From Longitalea luteola (GTDB taxonomy: Bacteria > Bacteroidota > Bacteroidia > Chitinophagales > Chitinophagaceae): a DNA stretch of 64,000 bases. This document shows positions 9,452 through 18,274 of this stretch, piece after piece. The translations under genes were made by a program, and so were the position numbers. Location of the stretch: positions 124,001 to 188,000 of the forward strand of contig NZ_JAFIQX010000006.1 of the NCBI RefSeq assembly GCF_017356035.1, given 5' to 3'. The notes beneath the pieces were generated by a model that was given only the letters and a program-made list of their open reading frames with translations, did no database searches and was not told the DNA's origin. The first letter of the stretch is position 1; each line of letters begins with the position of its first letter.

Positions 9452-9511
9452 TTACTTTAAACTGTAAACTATGAACTTAAACTGTGAACTATGAACTTAG
9501 AACTTCGCCTT
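9452..9511. repeat. Word-family G tandem repeat overlapping the ppx stop
   Basis: AACTGT(A/G)AACTATGAACTT is repeated about two and a half times. It supplies the ppx stop codon and the last codons (encoding LSS) of that gene. Confidence 0.7.
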
Positions 9512-10391
9512 TCGCCTTTAATTCATCATATAAATGCTGGATCAACCCATCGGCCAATCCGATCTTGGGCACATGTATTTCTTCAATGTTTGCCCAACGC
9601 ATTACATTAATATATATAAAAAGGGCCGGTACAATGACGTCGGCGCGGTCTTCCCGTAATTTATAAATGCGTATTCTGTCGGCAACCGAAAAACTGCTTA
9701 GTTCCTTGTAATAATCCTTCAGCAGTTCCAGCGGCAATGGCTTGCCTTCTTTTCGTTTTGAGAGGGAAAACACCTTATTTATATTACCACCCGAACCAAT
9801 AGCCACAATGTCCTGATAGGGTTTTGTTTCGCGCTTTACGAAATCTTTCATTTCACCCCATAGGAAATCGTCTACCTGGTTCTTGAGCAGCCGGATGGTG
9901 CCAATATTGAAAGAACGTTTGAAGATCAGGCGGCCAAAGGCAAAAAAGGTGACTTCGGTGCTGCCACCGCCAACGTCTATATATAAATAAGTGTGATTTT
10001 TATCGAGGTTTTCTGCAATGTGGTTCTCAAAAATGAGCGAAGCCTCTGCATCGCCGGTGATCACTTCAATGCCGATGCCTGTTTCTTTTTTTACCCGGGC
10101 AAGAATTTCGCCAGCGTTGGAAGCATCCCGCATGGCGGAAGTGGCGGCAGCCTTGCAATGTCGTACTCCATACGCATCCATCAGGAGCTTGTAAGCTTTG
10201 ATGGTGTTCAGGATCATGTCCTCTTTTTCCCGCGAGATCTTTTGCTGTTCAAAAACTTCAAAACCCAACCGCAAAGGCACCCGTACCAGGTTCACCTTTT
10301 GAAATTGTGGTCTTTTGTTATTGGAAAAGATAACATCCGAGATCAGCAATCGTGCTGCATTACTGCCTATATCAATAGCCGCCAGTTTCAT
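9489..10391 (-). CDS. ppx: Exopolyphosphatase / guanosine pentaphosphatase (Ppx/GppA)
   Basis: A cytoplasmic hydrolase of the ASKHA fold that removes terminal phosphate from polyphosphate or pppGpp. The 300-residue protein contains only the core two-lobe domain, as in short bacterial Ppx forms. Visible motifs are AIDIGSNAARLLISD (phosphate 1), YIDVGGGSTEVTFF (phosphate 2) and AIGSGGNINKVF (adenosine-type loop). Its start lies 6 nt after the ppk1 stop, so synthesis and breakdown of polyphosphate are co-transcribed. The last three residues and the stop codon come from a family-G repeat. Confidence 0.93.
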   Translation of the reverse strand: MKLAAIDIGSNAARLLISDVIFSNNKRPQFQKVNLVRVPLRLGFEVFEQQKISREKEDMILNTIKAYKLLMDAYGVRHCKAAATSAMRDASNAGEILARVKKETGIGIEVITGDAEASLIFENHIAENLDKNHTYLYIDVGGGSTEVTFFAFGRLIFKRSFNIGTIRLLKNQVDDFLWGEMKDFVKRETKPYQDIVAIGSGGNINKVFSLSKRKEGKPLPLELLKDYYKELSSFSVADRIRIYKLREDRADVIVPALFIYINVMRWANIEEIHVPKIGLADGLIQHLYDELKAKGEVLSS

Positions 10392-10397
10392 GAGTCA

Positions 10398-12533
10398 TTA
10401 TACCGCCGGTGCTTCGCCAATCACTACAGGTGCTGTTACCTCTTCAGATCTTGGCGCACCAGGTATTACGTTACTTTTTTGGTGTAAGTAATTATATATT
10501 TCTACCTGCGACCGTACTTTTTTAAGCTTGCGGTCACGCGCATACCGGTTACTCAGTTCATTGTCCAAAATTCTGGCTTTTACATTATCACTGAGTTGTA
10601 TTTCAAGAATATTTTTCAACACTTTTTTAATATTCTCGTCAAAAACCGGACAGGTAGCTTCTACACGATGGTCTAAATTGCGCACCATCCAGTCGGCCGA
10701 TGAAATATATACCCTTTCAGCACCATTATTATGAAAAATAAATACGCGGGCATGTTCAAGATACTCATCAATTATACTGATCGCCTTTACGGGTTTTACG
10801 AATTTTTTATTTTCAGAATACATACAGAAGATGCCCCTGATGATGAGTTTTAGTTCTACACCCGATCTGGCGGCTTCATACAGCTTCTCGATCAACGTTT
10901 CATCGCTCAGGGAATTCATCTTTAAGGTAATGCCTGCCGGCTTTTTCTCTTTTGCATGTTTTATTTCCCGGTTAATAAGCTTCAGCAATTCTTTCCGCAG
11001 ATCGGTAGGGCAGGGAATGATGGTTTTGCAGGCCTTTAAAAAATGCATACCCTCTTTAGGCTTCTCCAGGAAATTGAAGATCCGGTTAACATCGGCCATT
11101 ATATGCCGGTCGGAAGTGAGCAGGCAATGGTCGCCATATACGGTGGCCGTTTTTTCGTTCAGGTTGCCGGTGCTGATAAAGCCGTAATGGATCGTATGAT
11201 TATTCATCCGCTTTTTAATAAGACAGGCTTTGGCATGCACTTTCAGGTCGGGTATACTGATCAATACTTTAACGCCTTCCTCTTCCAGCCGCTCTTTCCA
11301 TTCCAGGTTGGCTTCTTCATCGAAACGGGCCCGCAGTTCCAGCATCACCGTTACCTGTTTACCGTTGCGCACGGCATTGATAAGGGCATTGATCACTTTT
11401 GAATTACTGGCCAGCCGGTAAGCAGTTATTTTAATGACGGTTACATCGGGGTCAATGGCAGCTTCCCGCAACAGGTCAATGATGGCATGAAAGGAGTGGT
11501 AAGGAAAATTCAGCATTATATCCGTTTGCAGCACCACATCTGTTACCCGCATGGCGCTTTTGAGCATGGGATGTACGAATGGCCGTTTGCGGTGGCCTCT
11601 CTTTTCAAAAACGTCCGGAAAATCCATAAAGTGCCGGAAGTTATGGATACGGCCGCCGGGGATGAGGCTGTCTTTCCGCGACAGATTCAACTTGCGGATC
11701 AGGTAATCGAGCAGGCCGGGGTCCATATTCTTATCGAATACAAAGCGCACGGGCTTGCCCTTACGCCGGTTCTTTACCCCTTTTTCGATCTTTTGAATAA
11801 GGGTGGTGGAAATGTCGCTATCCATATCGATCTCCGCGTCCTTGGTTACTTTAAATACCCAGGAGGCATAACGATCGTACCCGAAATAGGAGAATATACT
11901 TTTCAGGTTGAACCGCAAAACATCTTCCAGCAATATTATATGGTGTTCCCCGGGAGGTGAAGGCAATTGAATGAACCGGCCATTGGCTTTGGCTGGAATT
12001 TCAATAATGGCATATTTCCGTTTGAGGCTACCGTCTTTACGTGACAGCACCACACCTAGATAAATTGATTTTTCCCGCAGGTAAGGAAATTGCGGAATAC
12101 TTTCGATCATGAGCGGAATGGTATTGCTGCGCACTTCTTCCTCAAAAAAGGTTTGAACAAATTTCTGTTGCTCTTTATTCAATGATCTTTCAGTGATCAG
12201 GTAGATCCTGTCTTTTTCCAGTTCCCTATGTACGCCTTCCCAGATGCGGTTGAACTCAGCCTGTTGTTCCAGCACGATCTGTTGTATTTCATCGAGGATC
12301 TTACCCGGCGCCACTTCCATGTGCATGTTTTTCTTACCTACCTGGGTCATACGTTTAAGCGTAGCCACCCGTACGCGGAAGAACTCATCGAGGTTATTGG
12401 AGAATATTCCCAGAAACTTGATCCGTTCGCGCAAAGGCACACTTGGATCAGCGGCCTCTTGTAATACCCTTGCATTAAAAGATAACCAACTAATATCCCG
12501 GGCTATAGTTTTACGTTTCATCTGGTTGATCAT
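10398..12533 (-). CDS. ppk1: Polyphosphate kinase 1
   Basis: Makes inorganic polyphosphate from ATP by way of a phospho-histidine. The 711 residues match full-length PPK1: an N domain (ISWLSFNARVLQEAADPSVP and NNLDEFFRVRVATLKRM), a head domain, and two phospholipase-D-like C domains. The C domains carry the catalytic-His motif LKVHAKACLIKKR and FISTGNLNEKTATVYGDHCL, with DHRVEATCPVFD near the end. A Met four codons later (12521) is an alternative start. It is the first gene of a ppk1-ppx operon. Confidence 0.97.
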   Translation of the reverse strand: MINQMKRKTIARDISWLSFNARVLQEAADPSVPLRERIKFLGIFSNNLDEFFRVRVATLKRMTQVGKKNMHMEVAPGKILDEIQQIVLEQQAEFNRIWEGVHRELEKDRIYLITERSLNKEQQKFVQTFFEEEVRSNTIPLMIESIPQFPYLREKSIYLGVVLSRKDGSLKRKYAIIEIPAKANGRFIQLPSPPGEHHIILLEDVLRFNLKSIFSYFGYDRYASWVFKVTKDAEIDMDSDISTTLIQKIEKGVKNRRKGKPVRFVFDKNMDPGLLDYLIRKLNLSRKDSLIPGGRIHNFRHFMDFPDVFEKRGHRKRPFVHPMLKSAMRVTDVVLQTDIMLNFPYHSFHAIIDLLREAAIDPDVTVIKITAYRLASNSKVINALINAVRNGKQVTVMLELRARFDEEANLEWKERLEEEGVKVLISIPDLKVHAKACLIKKRMNNHTIHYGFISTGNLNEKTATVYGDHCLLTSDRHIMADVNRIFNFLEKPKEGMHFLKACKTIIPCPTDLRKELLKLINREIKHAKEKKPAGITLKMNSLSDETLIEKLYEAARSGVELKLIIRGIFCMYSENKKFVKPVKAISIIDEYLEHARVFIFHNNGAERVYISSADWMVRNLDHRVEATCPVFDENIKKVLKNILEIQLSDNVKARILDNELSNRYARDRKLKKVRSQVEIYNYLHQKSNVIPGAPRSEEVTAPVVIGEAPAV

Positions 12534-12798
12534 ATTTGTTTTGGCAGGAATCCCCCTGGTTTCCAGGTTTAAACGTTAAAATAATATATTTAATTTCTGT
12601 GCCTCGATCATTTCTTCATACAATTGGGTATGAAGATGTTCTGCCAAAGGTGAGGAGCTTGTAAATTAAAATTAAATTAAGGAATTATTAAATCGAATGG
12701 TGAGCAGGTATTACAAAAGGGATGTGAATTTTAGCAGGGGTAGTGACCTGTCCTGTAAAGTGATTGCCCAGGATGTGGGTATGATGGTTTTGTAGAAG

Positions 12799-13257
12799 CT
12801 ATATTAACTGACTAACTGAAAAAGGGTCTTTCCATTGCAGTACTTCCCAACTGCCTTCTGCTATTTCTTCGTCGAGCTCCCGGTAGTCCCAGCCGCAATA
12901 CCCCAAAAATATCTTCATGTCATTTTCATTAATTCTATGATTATCAATATGATTTACAGCTGATGTAAAATCGCCCCCCAGGTAAATGGTATCAGTTACG
13001 GGTTGTCCGCCTTTGATCAGATCAGGCCGTTGATGAATAAAGAACAGGTGCTCCTGGTCAACCGGTCCGCCAACGTACAACGGAAAAGGTTTTATGTGGT
13101 TGAATTCTACCAGTTCGTTAAGCTTTCTGGGATATTTTTGATTCACCACAAAACCCATGGCTCCTTTTTCGTTGTATTCTGTAATAAATAGTACAGTATG
13201 CCCGAAGAAAGTGTCATTCAGCAGGGAAGTGCTTTTTAAGAAAACTCCAGGTTTCAT
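12799..13257 (-). CDS. YqgE/AlgH (UPF0301) family protein
   Basis: A 152-residue cytoplasmic protein with the family hallmarks: the opening KPGVFLKSTSLLNDTFFGHTV, the central GFVVNQK and YVGGPVDQEHLFFIH segments, and GYCGWDYRELDEEIAEGSW near the C-terminus. It is shorter than the usual 180-190 residues, mainly from a trimmed N-terminus and linkers. The biochemical role of the family is unsettled. A TATCTTCG element ends 4 nt before the ATG, suggesting an almost leaderless mRNA. Confidence 0.9.
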   Translation of the reverse strand: MKPGVFLKSTSLLNDTFFGHTVLFITEYNEKGAMGFVVNQKYPRKLNELVEFNHIKPFPLYVGGPVDQEHLFFIHQRPDLIKGGQPVTDTIYLGGDFTSAVNHIDNHRINENDMKIFLGYCGWDYRELDEEIAEGSWEVLQWKDPFSVSQLI

Positions 13258-13687
13258 TCAGCGAAGATATTTAAGTTCCTACTGCCTGCGGGTACAAAAA
13301 TCAATTACCACGCATCACCCGGCGCTTACTGAGCCGGGATCTTATATAACCTGTCACAGCGGCCGCAATGGCCGTATGTTCATTCTTCTTACCAGCATAT
13401 CAGGTTTTTGGCCAAATCGGTGCCAGAGGCAGGTTAGTAATATTGCCGGTTTTAAGCAAACTTGCGGCAGAGGCATTTGAATGATATCCGCCGGCAATGG
13501 GTTTTACGGCCGGCCCGGAACTTTGGGAAGGCGCCAAAAATGTGAATAACCTGCCTAAAATGACTAAATTGCACATTTCCAAGCTTTACATATCCACAGG
13601 TGTTGAAAAAACAGTAAAAAAAGTTTGGTAAGAGTTTGTGAATTCCATAGATTTTGCGACCTTTGCCGTCCTAAATTTTTATGCGTC
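13258..13687. other. Intergenic stretch between divergent yqgE and rpmB
   Basis: No credible gene. It holds the yqgE -7 element (TATCTTCG, minus strand, 13262-13269), a CCCGGC/GCCGGG hairpin at 13318-13338 without a T run, several short GGCCGG palindromes, and the rpmB promoter near its right end. Confidence 0.6.
13635..13665 (+). promoter_or_regulatory. Promoter of the rpmB operon
   Basis: TTTG (13635-13638), a 19-nt spacer and GACCTTTG (13658-13665) match the Bacteroidota -33/-7 layout closely. The -7 ends 22 nt before the rpmB ATG. Confidence 0.75.
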
Positions 13688-13924
13688 ATGGCTAGAGTAT
13701 GTCAGGTGACAGGTAAAGTTCCAGTAACAGGACACAAAGTTTCGCATTCCAACATTAAAACCAAACGTAGGTTTTTACCGAATTTGCAAACAAAACGTTT
13801 TTACCTGGCCGAAGAAGATAAATGGATCACCCTGAAGTTATCAACTGAAGGTATTCGTACCATCAACAAAAGAGGTTTAATGCCCGTAGTGAAAGAACTG
13901 CGCGCAAAGGGTGAAAAAATCTAA
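13688..13924 (+). CDS. rpmB: 50S ribosomal protein L28 (bL28)
   Basis: A basic 78-residue protein of the large subunit. The typical start [20 protein letters not shown] is followed by [18 protein letters not shown] and a C-terminal ISTKGIRTI-like stretch. The ATG at 13688 is fixed by this N-terminus and by the promoter just upstream. It lacks the zinc-binding cysteine set of the C+ form. It opens the rpmB-rpmG-DUF4295 operon that in this phylum usually leads into ftsY. Confidence 0.97.
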   Translation: MARVCQVTGKVPVTGHKVSHSNIKTKRRFLPNLQTKRFYLAEEDKWITLKLSTEGIRTINKRGLMPVVKELRAKGEKI

Positions 13925-13948
13925 TTAATTTTTTAAAGCGTAATAACA

Positions 13949-14131
13949 ATGGCAAAGAAAGGTAACCGAGTTCAGGTAATATTGGAATGTACTGAGCACA
14001 AAAACAGCGGACAGCCTGGTACCAGCCGGTATATTTCTACCAAGAACAAAAAGAACACTCCTGAACGTCTGGAGTTGAAAAAATACAACCCGATCCTGAA
14101 AAAGGTAACGGTTCATAAAGAAATTAAATAA
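13949..14131 (+). CDS. rpmG: 50S ribosomal protein L33 (bL33)
   Basis: A basic 60-residue protein 24 nt downstream of rpmB. It has the family pattern [39 protein letters not shown] and a final [14 protein letters not shown]. Only one of the four zinc cysteines remains, so this is the zinc-independent form. It is translated from the rpmB operon. Confidence 0.97.
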   Translation: MAKKGNRVQVILECTEHKNSGQPGTSRYISTKNKKNTPERLELKKYNPILKKVTVHKEIK

Positions 14132-14159
14132 AAAGCCAATTTGCTGGTGTGCTGATGTA

Positions 14160-14216
14160 TAACAATACTGTTATTTCATTATCACATTATCGAATTATCA
14201 CATTATCAAATTAGCA
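14160..14216. repeat. Word-family C tandem (ATTATCACATT)
   Basis: ATTATCACATTATCGAATTATCACATTATCAAATT sits between rpmG and the DUF4295 gene, ending 4 nt before its ATG. Other copies lie at 15571-15612, 43718-43819 and 56973-57121. Confidence 0.7.
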
Positions 14217-14220
14217 AGTC

Positions 14221-14394
14221 ATGGCAAAAGCAGCTTCGAAAAACGCGAAAACCAAGGATGCTAAAGCAGCAGCCGAGGCAAAGAACTGGACTAAAGTAAT
14301 ACGTGCCGTACGTAGCGAGAAAACAGGTGCATATACCTTTAAAGAGGCTATTGTGCACAAAGACAAGGTTAAAGATTACATGTCTGGCAAATAA
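14221..14394 (+). CDS. DUF4295 protein, Bacteroidota ribosome-associated small protein
   Basis: A 57-residue, Lys/Ala-rich basic protein beginning MAKAASKNAKTKDAKAAAEA and containing NWTKVIRAVRSEKTGAYTFKE. DUF4295 proteins occur almost only in Bacteroidota and typically follow rpmG, as here (89 nt downstream, with a family-C repeat in the gap). I recall that a protein of this family has been placed in the large ribosomal subunit of a Flavobacterium, but I cannot check that here. The hairpin terminator follows at 14451. Confidence 0.88.
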   Translation: MAKAASKNAKTKDAKAAAEAKNWTKVIRAVRSEKTGAYTFKEAIVHKDKVKDYMSGK

Positions 14395-14450
14395 GCTTTT
14401 CGCTTAGAAAAGATATTATTTAGGTTAGTTATAAGTACCTGATTTTTTAA

Positions 14451-14477
14451 GAGCTTTCCGAACAGGAAGGCTTTTTT
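14451..14477 (+). terminator. Terminator of the rpmB-rpmG-DUF4295 operon
   Basis: AGCTTTCC pairs with GGAAGGCT (one G-T pair), GAACA loop, then six T. Confidence 0.75.
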
Positions 14478-14556
14478 GCTTTGCTGTATGTCAACCGCGT
14501 GCCATTGACCCCGCCTTCGCTATCGCTACGGGCGGGTAAGCATTCACCATAGACTG

Positions 14557-14591
14557 TTTGATGTTTCACGACCACAAATCATTTATCTTAG
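14557..14591 (+). promoter_or_regulatory. Possible ftsY promoter
   Basis: TTTG at 14557-14560 and TATCTTAG at 14584-14591 resemble -33 and -7 elements with a rather long 23-nt spacer. The ATG follows 16 nt later. Confidence 0.45.
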
Positions 14592-14607
14592 CCTTAAAAT
14601 CAGGAAA

Positions 14608-15567
14608 ATGAGTTTTTTCGGGAAGTTGTTTGGCAAAAAAGAAAAGGAATCGCTCGATCAGGGACTGCAGAAAACAAAGGAGGGATTTCTTTCGAAGATC
14701 ACCAAAGCCATTGCCGGCAAAAGTACTGTTGATGAAGAGGTACTCGATAACCTCGAAGATGCCCTGGTCAGTGCCGATGTAGGCATTGATACCACGGTGC
14801 AGATCATTGAACGGATCGAACAACGGGTAGCTAAAGACAAATACCTCAATACCAGCGAACTGAACCGGTTACTACAACAGGAAATAGAAGCCGTGCTGGT
14901 TGATGCGCCGGAAAATAACAGCTATAATTTCAATACCGCCCTGCCAGCCAAACCATTTGTGATGCTCGTGGTGGGCGTGAATGGTGTTGGCAAAACCACT
15001 ACCATAGGTAAACTGGCCTACAACTTCAAAAAAGCTGGTAAATCAGTTTTACTGGGCGCCGCCGATACGTTCCGGGCTGCCGCGGTTGACCAGTTAACCA
15101 TCTGGAGCGAGCGGGTAGGCGTTCCTATTGTGAAACAGGCCATGGGTTCCGATCCTGCTTCTGTAGCTTTCGACACCGTGCAAAGCGGCCTGGCCAGGGG
15201 CGTTGATGTGATCATCATTGACACGGCCGGCCGGTTACATAACAAAGCCCACCTCATGGATGAACTGGGCAAGATCCGCCGGGTTGTTCAAAAACTGATT
15301 CCCCAGGCGCCCCATGAAGTAATGCTGGTGCTGGACGGATCTACCGGTCAAAACGCCCTGGAACAGGCGAAACATTTTACCGCCACCACCGATGTATCAG
15401 CGCTCACTATTACCAAACTCGACGGAACAGCCAAAGGTGGAGTGGTGCTGGCCATCGCCAATCAGTTTAAAATACCGGTAAAGTTTATCGGAGTAGGTGA
15501 GAAGATGGAAGACCTGCTGGTATTCGACAAACACGAGTTTGTAGACAGCCTGTTTAAACTGGGGTAG
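14608..15567 (+). CDS. ftsY: Signal recognition particle receptor FtsY
   Basis: The membrane-associated SRP GTPase that delivers ribosome-nascent chains to SecYEG. At 319 residues it is the compact form without a long acidic A domain. The N helices (residues about 1-100) precede the G domain with GVNGVGKTTTIGKLA (G1), DTFRAAAVDQL, IIDTAGRLHNKAHLMDEL (G3) and TKLDGTAKGG (G4/G5). It follows the rpmB-rpmG-DUF4295 operon in the order common in this phylum but has its own promoter and a convergent terminator at 15636. Confidence 0.97.
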   Translation: MSFFGKLFGKKEKESLDQGLQKTKEGFLSKITKAIAGKSTVDEEVLDNLEDALVSADVGIDTTVQIIERIEQRVAKDKYLNTSELNRLLQQEIEAVLVDAPENNSYNFNTALPAKPFVMLVVGVNGVGKTTTIGKLAYNFKKAGKSVLLGAADTFRAAAVDQLTIWSERVGVPIVKQAMGSDPASVAFDTVQSGLARGVDVIIIDTAGRLHNKAHLMDELGKIRRVVQKLIPQAPHEVMLVLDGSTGQNALEQAKHFTATTDVSALTITKLDGTAKGGVVLAIANQFKIPVKFIGVGEKMEDLLVFDKHEFVDSLFKLG

Positions 15568-15570
15568 GCC

Positions 15571-15612
15571 AATTATCAGATGTGATCGTTCGATAATTTG
15601 ATAATTCGGATC
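15571..15612. repeat. Word-family C copy after ftsY
   Basis: AATTATCAGATGTGATCGTTCGATAATTTGATAATT forms a weak inverted pair and begins 3 nt after the ftsY stop. Confidence 0.55.
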
Positions 15613-15635
15613 TCTTAATAATCTACAATTGAAAT

Positions 15636-15666
15636 AAAAAGCGTTCCGGGATCCGGAACGCTTTTT
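15636..15666. terminator. Bidirectional terminator between ftsY and the OMP gene
   Basis: A perfect 14-bp stem AAAAAGCGTTCCGG / CCGGAACGCTTTTT with a 3-nt loop has T runs on both strands and serves two convergent genes. Confidence 0.92.
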
Positions 15667-15685
15667 TAATTCTTTTTCAGGTCCT

Positions 15686-16171
15686 TTAGAACGTAAACTT
15701 AAAGCCCAAACCACCCCAGGCGCCTACATACGCACCATTCAGGAATTCGATGTATGGGTTAACATCAAGGCTGATGGCAATTGGAGCACCGTTGAACTTG
15801 TAGTCAAGTCCCAATACGCCGTCAACACCAAACGAAGCATCACCATCATCATAATAATGATCGCCATGACGATGCCAGCGTTCGTTATACACGCCGAAGT
15901 GAGCACCGGGACCGGCATACCATTTCAGGCCGGGAGCGCTGTTGATATCGCCGTGAAACTCATATAAACCGGTAAACCGGAAACCGTGGTTCCAGAAGGA
16001 AAAAATGCCTTCCAAAGCCCGGTCATCGCGGATAAAATGCTTCACAGTCAAAGCACCCGGCCAGAATTTAACACCAATAGCGGTACGATAATCAGATCCC
16101 ATAGACTGAGCCTGGGTTCGGGTAACGGTCAAAACGGCCAGTAAAGCTAATAGAGCAACGATTCTTTTCAT
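15686..16171 (-). CDS. Small secreted outer-membrane beta-barrel protein
   Basis: 161 residues with a signal peptide (MKRIVALLALLAVLTVTRTQAQ). The mature part consists of alternating amphipathic strands (RTAIGVKFWPGALTVKHF, APGLKWYAGPGAHFGVY) and ends in GFKFTF, a C-terminal aromatic typical of outer-membrane barrels. One loop is rich in His and Asp (HRHGDHYYDDGD) and could bind a metal. Function is unknown. It is inserted on the opposite strand between ftsY and rimO. Confidence 0.75.
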   Translation of the reverse strand: MKRIVALLALLAVLTVTRTQAQSMGSDYRTAIGVKFWPGALTVKHFIRDDRALEGIFSFWNHGFRFTGLYEFHGDINSAPGLKWYAGPGAHFGVYNERWHRHGDHYYDDGDASFGVDGVLGLDYKFNGAPIAISLDVNPYIEFLNGAYVGAWGGLGFKFTF

Positions 16172-16473
16172 AATATCTGTGTTTGGTCGTAAACAATTTT
16201 AAAAACTATGCCAAAACACGCCTGGCCACACAAGAAGTCTAAATCCCTCAGTCTCAGCACCTTTTTTTTGAAAAACAACGCAATATTACAGCTAAACGGG
16301 TAAACTGCAATGACCTTAACAATTGTTGCCAAACGCGCAAACGATCACAAATTTCAAATAACAACTACCAGTCGCTGGGAATGTGTGAATTGAGCCGGCA
16401 TTGCTTTATTGACCCGGCGCCGTGCAGATTTCGTTTTTCCAATTTGCATATTGCCCATTGCCCATTGAAATAG

Positions 16474-16481
16474 TACCTTTG
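16474..16481 (+). promoter_or_regulatory. rimO -7 element, very close to the start
   Basis: TACCTTTG is a perfect match to TAnnTTTG. Nine bases separate it from the ATG at 16491, so the mRNA should have almost no leader, and an earlier in-frame ATG at 16422 is excluded. Confidence 0.7.
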
Positions 16482-16490
16482 CGCCCTTAT

Positions 16491-17801
16491 ATGAAAGTCA
16501 GATCCCATAAAAAAGACAAGGTCAATATCATTACGCTGGGCTGCAGCAAGAACATGGTTGATAGTGAAGTCCTGAGCGGACAGCTACAGGCCAATGATAT
16601 CGACGTGATACATGAGAATCAAAAATCAGATCACAATATTGTAATTGTAAATACCTGTGGCTTTATTGACAAGGCCAAGGAGGAATCGATCAATACCATT
16701 CTTGACCAGGTAGAACTGAAACGTCGCGGTAAACTCGATAAAGTGTATGTTACCGGCTGCTTAAGCGAGCGATACAAGAATAACCTTGAACAGGAAATTC
16801 CTGAAGTGGATGCCTATTTCGGCACGATGGAACTGCCGTTGATATTAAAACAGTTTGAAGCCGATTATAAAGCAGAATTGCTGGGCGAGCGCTTACTGGC
16901 CACGCCTACCCATTATGCCTATCTGAAAATTTCAGAAGGCTGTAACCGCACCTGTTCTTTTTGTGCCATTCCCCTTATGCGCGGCCAACACATCAGCAAA
17001 CCCATTGAACAGCTGGTGAAAGAAGCCGAGGGACTGGTGAAGAAAGGCGTAAAAGAAGTAATGCTCATTGCCCAGGAATTAACCTATTACGGGCTGGACA
17101 TCTATAAAAAACGCATGCTGGCTGATCTGATGAACCGTCTGGCCGATGTAAAAGGGCTGGAATGGATCAGGCTGCATTATGCATATCCGTCTAAATTTCC
17201 GTTGGAAATACTGGATGTAATGCGCGAACGGGAGAACATCTGTAATTACCTCGATATGCCGCTGCAGCACGCCAGCGATAACATGCTCAAGGCTATGAAA
17301 CGCCAGATCACCCAGGCAGAAATGAATGAATTGATCAGCGCCATCCGCGAAAAAGTGCCTGGTATTGGTTTACGAACCACATTGATCACCGGCTTCCCGG
17401 GTGAAACAAGAGACGATGTAGAGTCGTTGAAGTCGTTCCTGCAAATGCACCGCTTCGATCGCGCCGGCATCTTCACTTATTCGCACGAAGAGAACACTAC
17501 CGCATACGACCTGGAAGACAATATTCCACAGGAAGAAAAAGAAGCGCGGGCACAGGAGATCATGGAAGTGCAGCAGGAGATCAATTTTGAAAAGAACCAG
17601 GAAAAGATTGGCAAAACCTTCAAAACCCTGATCGATAAAAAAGAATCGGGCCGTTACCTGGGCCGCACTGAATTCGACAGTGTAGAAGTGGATAATGAAG
17701 TGATCATAAACAGCACCAAAAAATTACCTATAGGTGAATTTGTAAACGTTAAGATCACCAAAGCATACGATTTTGACCTGGAGGGTGAAGTGGTTGACTA
17801 A
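16491..17801 (+). CDS. rimO: Ribosomal protein S12 methylthiotransferase RimO
   Basis: A radical-SAM enzyme adding a methylthio group to an aspartate of ribosomal protein S12. The 436 residues contain an N-terminal UPF0004 domain with cysteines in ITLGCSKNMVDSE, NTCGFIDKAKEE and VTGCLSERY. A radical-SAM core with CSFCAIPLMRGQH follows, and a C-terminal TRAM domain ends in DFDLEGEVVD. All six cluster cysteines are present. The start at 16491 is set by the protein family and by the promoter position. Confidence 0.96.
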   Translation: MKVRSHKKDKVNIITLGCSKNMVDSEVLSGQLQANDIDVIHENQKSDHNIVIVNTCGFIDKAKEESINTILDQVELKRRGKLDKVYVTGCLSERYKNNLEQEIPEVDAYFGTMELPLILKQFEADYKAELLGERLLATPTHYAYLKISEGCNRTCSFCAIPLMRGQHISKPIEQLVKEAEGLVKKGVKEVMLIAQELTYYGLDIYKKRMLADLMNRLADVKGLEWIRLHYAYPSKFPLEILDVMRERENICNYLDMPLQHASDNMLKAMKRQITQAEMNELISAIREKVPGIGLRTTLITGFPGETRDDVESLKSFLQMHRFDRAGIFTYSHEENTTAYDLEDNIPQEEKEARAQEIMEVQQEINFEKNQEKIGKTFKTLIDKKESGRYLGRTEFDSVEVDNEVIINSTKKLPIGEFVNVKITKAYDFDLEGEVVD

Positions 17802-17868
17802 CACCCCCGGCCCGCTAAAGGGGAGTCGTAAATCCTCGATCTGACATCCAACAATTTCTTAAAACTTA

Positions 17869-17904
17869 AAAACGCCGTCTGCTACTTCGCGGATGGCGTT
17901 TTTT
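17869..17904 (+). terminator. rimO terminator
   Basis: AAAAACGCC...GGCGTTTTTT stem with an imperfect upper part, 67 nt after the stop codon. Confidence 0.75.
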
Positions 17905-17993
17905 GCGTTAGGCCTTAACCGTTCAGCCTTCAACCGGCTTTTGCGTTTAGGGTTCTGCGTTAAGCGTTTGGCGTTCAGCATTAAGCGGAATTA
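17905..17993. repeat. Word-family B element
   Basis: Repeated GCGTTAGG, CCGTTCAGCC, GCGTTAAGCG and GCGTTCAGCATTAAGCG words, partly inverted, directly after the rimO terminator. Confidence 0.65.
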
Positions 17994-18006
17994 CCACAAA
18001 GTTGTA

Positions 18007-18037
18007 TTGTCTCCGCATGGTATAAGCAATACCTTCG
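18007..18037 (+). promoter_or_regulatory. Promoter of candidate RNA 1
   Basis: TTG (18007-18009), 20-nt spacer, TACCTTCG (18030-18037). Confidence 0.5.
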
Positions 18038-18043
18038 CCTCAT

Positions 18044-18274
18044 TAAATGTACATTGAACAATCAATGGTACATACAGCCTTATCATTTCCGGATATACAT
18101 TAGCATTTATTTACTGACATTTATAAATGACTCAATTGGAGGCAATGGCAGATACCGGCAGGTGTGAGTGATCAGATCTGCATGGTATCATCGTGGATCA
18201 TGAAGTAGTGCGACGCTACTTAATGAATATTTTCCACACTGGCAGGCATACAACCTCTTGTGCCTGCCTTTTTA
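18044..18274 (+). ncRNA. Candidate small RNA 1
   Basis: A promoter-like pair ends at 18037 and a strong intrinsic terminator (GGCAGGCA / TGCCTGCC, then TTTTT) lies at 18241-18273, with no gene between them. A further hairpin AAGTAG-N8-CTACTT sits at about 18202-18221. Only tiny frames of 14-18 codons occur (ATG at 18047 and 18127). The transcript would be about 230 nt. The class is unknown to me. Confidence 0.45.
18241..18274 (+). terminator. Orphan intrinsic terminator
   Basis: GGCAGGCA-N12-TGCCTGCC followed by TTTTT, with no protein gene within 400 nt upstream; it implies a non-coding transcript. Confidence 0.8.

Noticed and set aside
13400-13582. 60-codon minus-strand frame before rpmB
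   Set aside because: No promoter, no start context and low-complexity composition; it overlaps short GGCCGG palindromes.
16361-16411. Sixth family-A element before rimO
   Set aside because: Only a fragment resembling one arm (CTACCAGTCGCTGGGA) is present, with no inverted partner.
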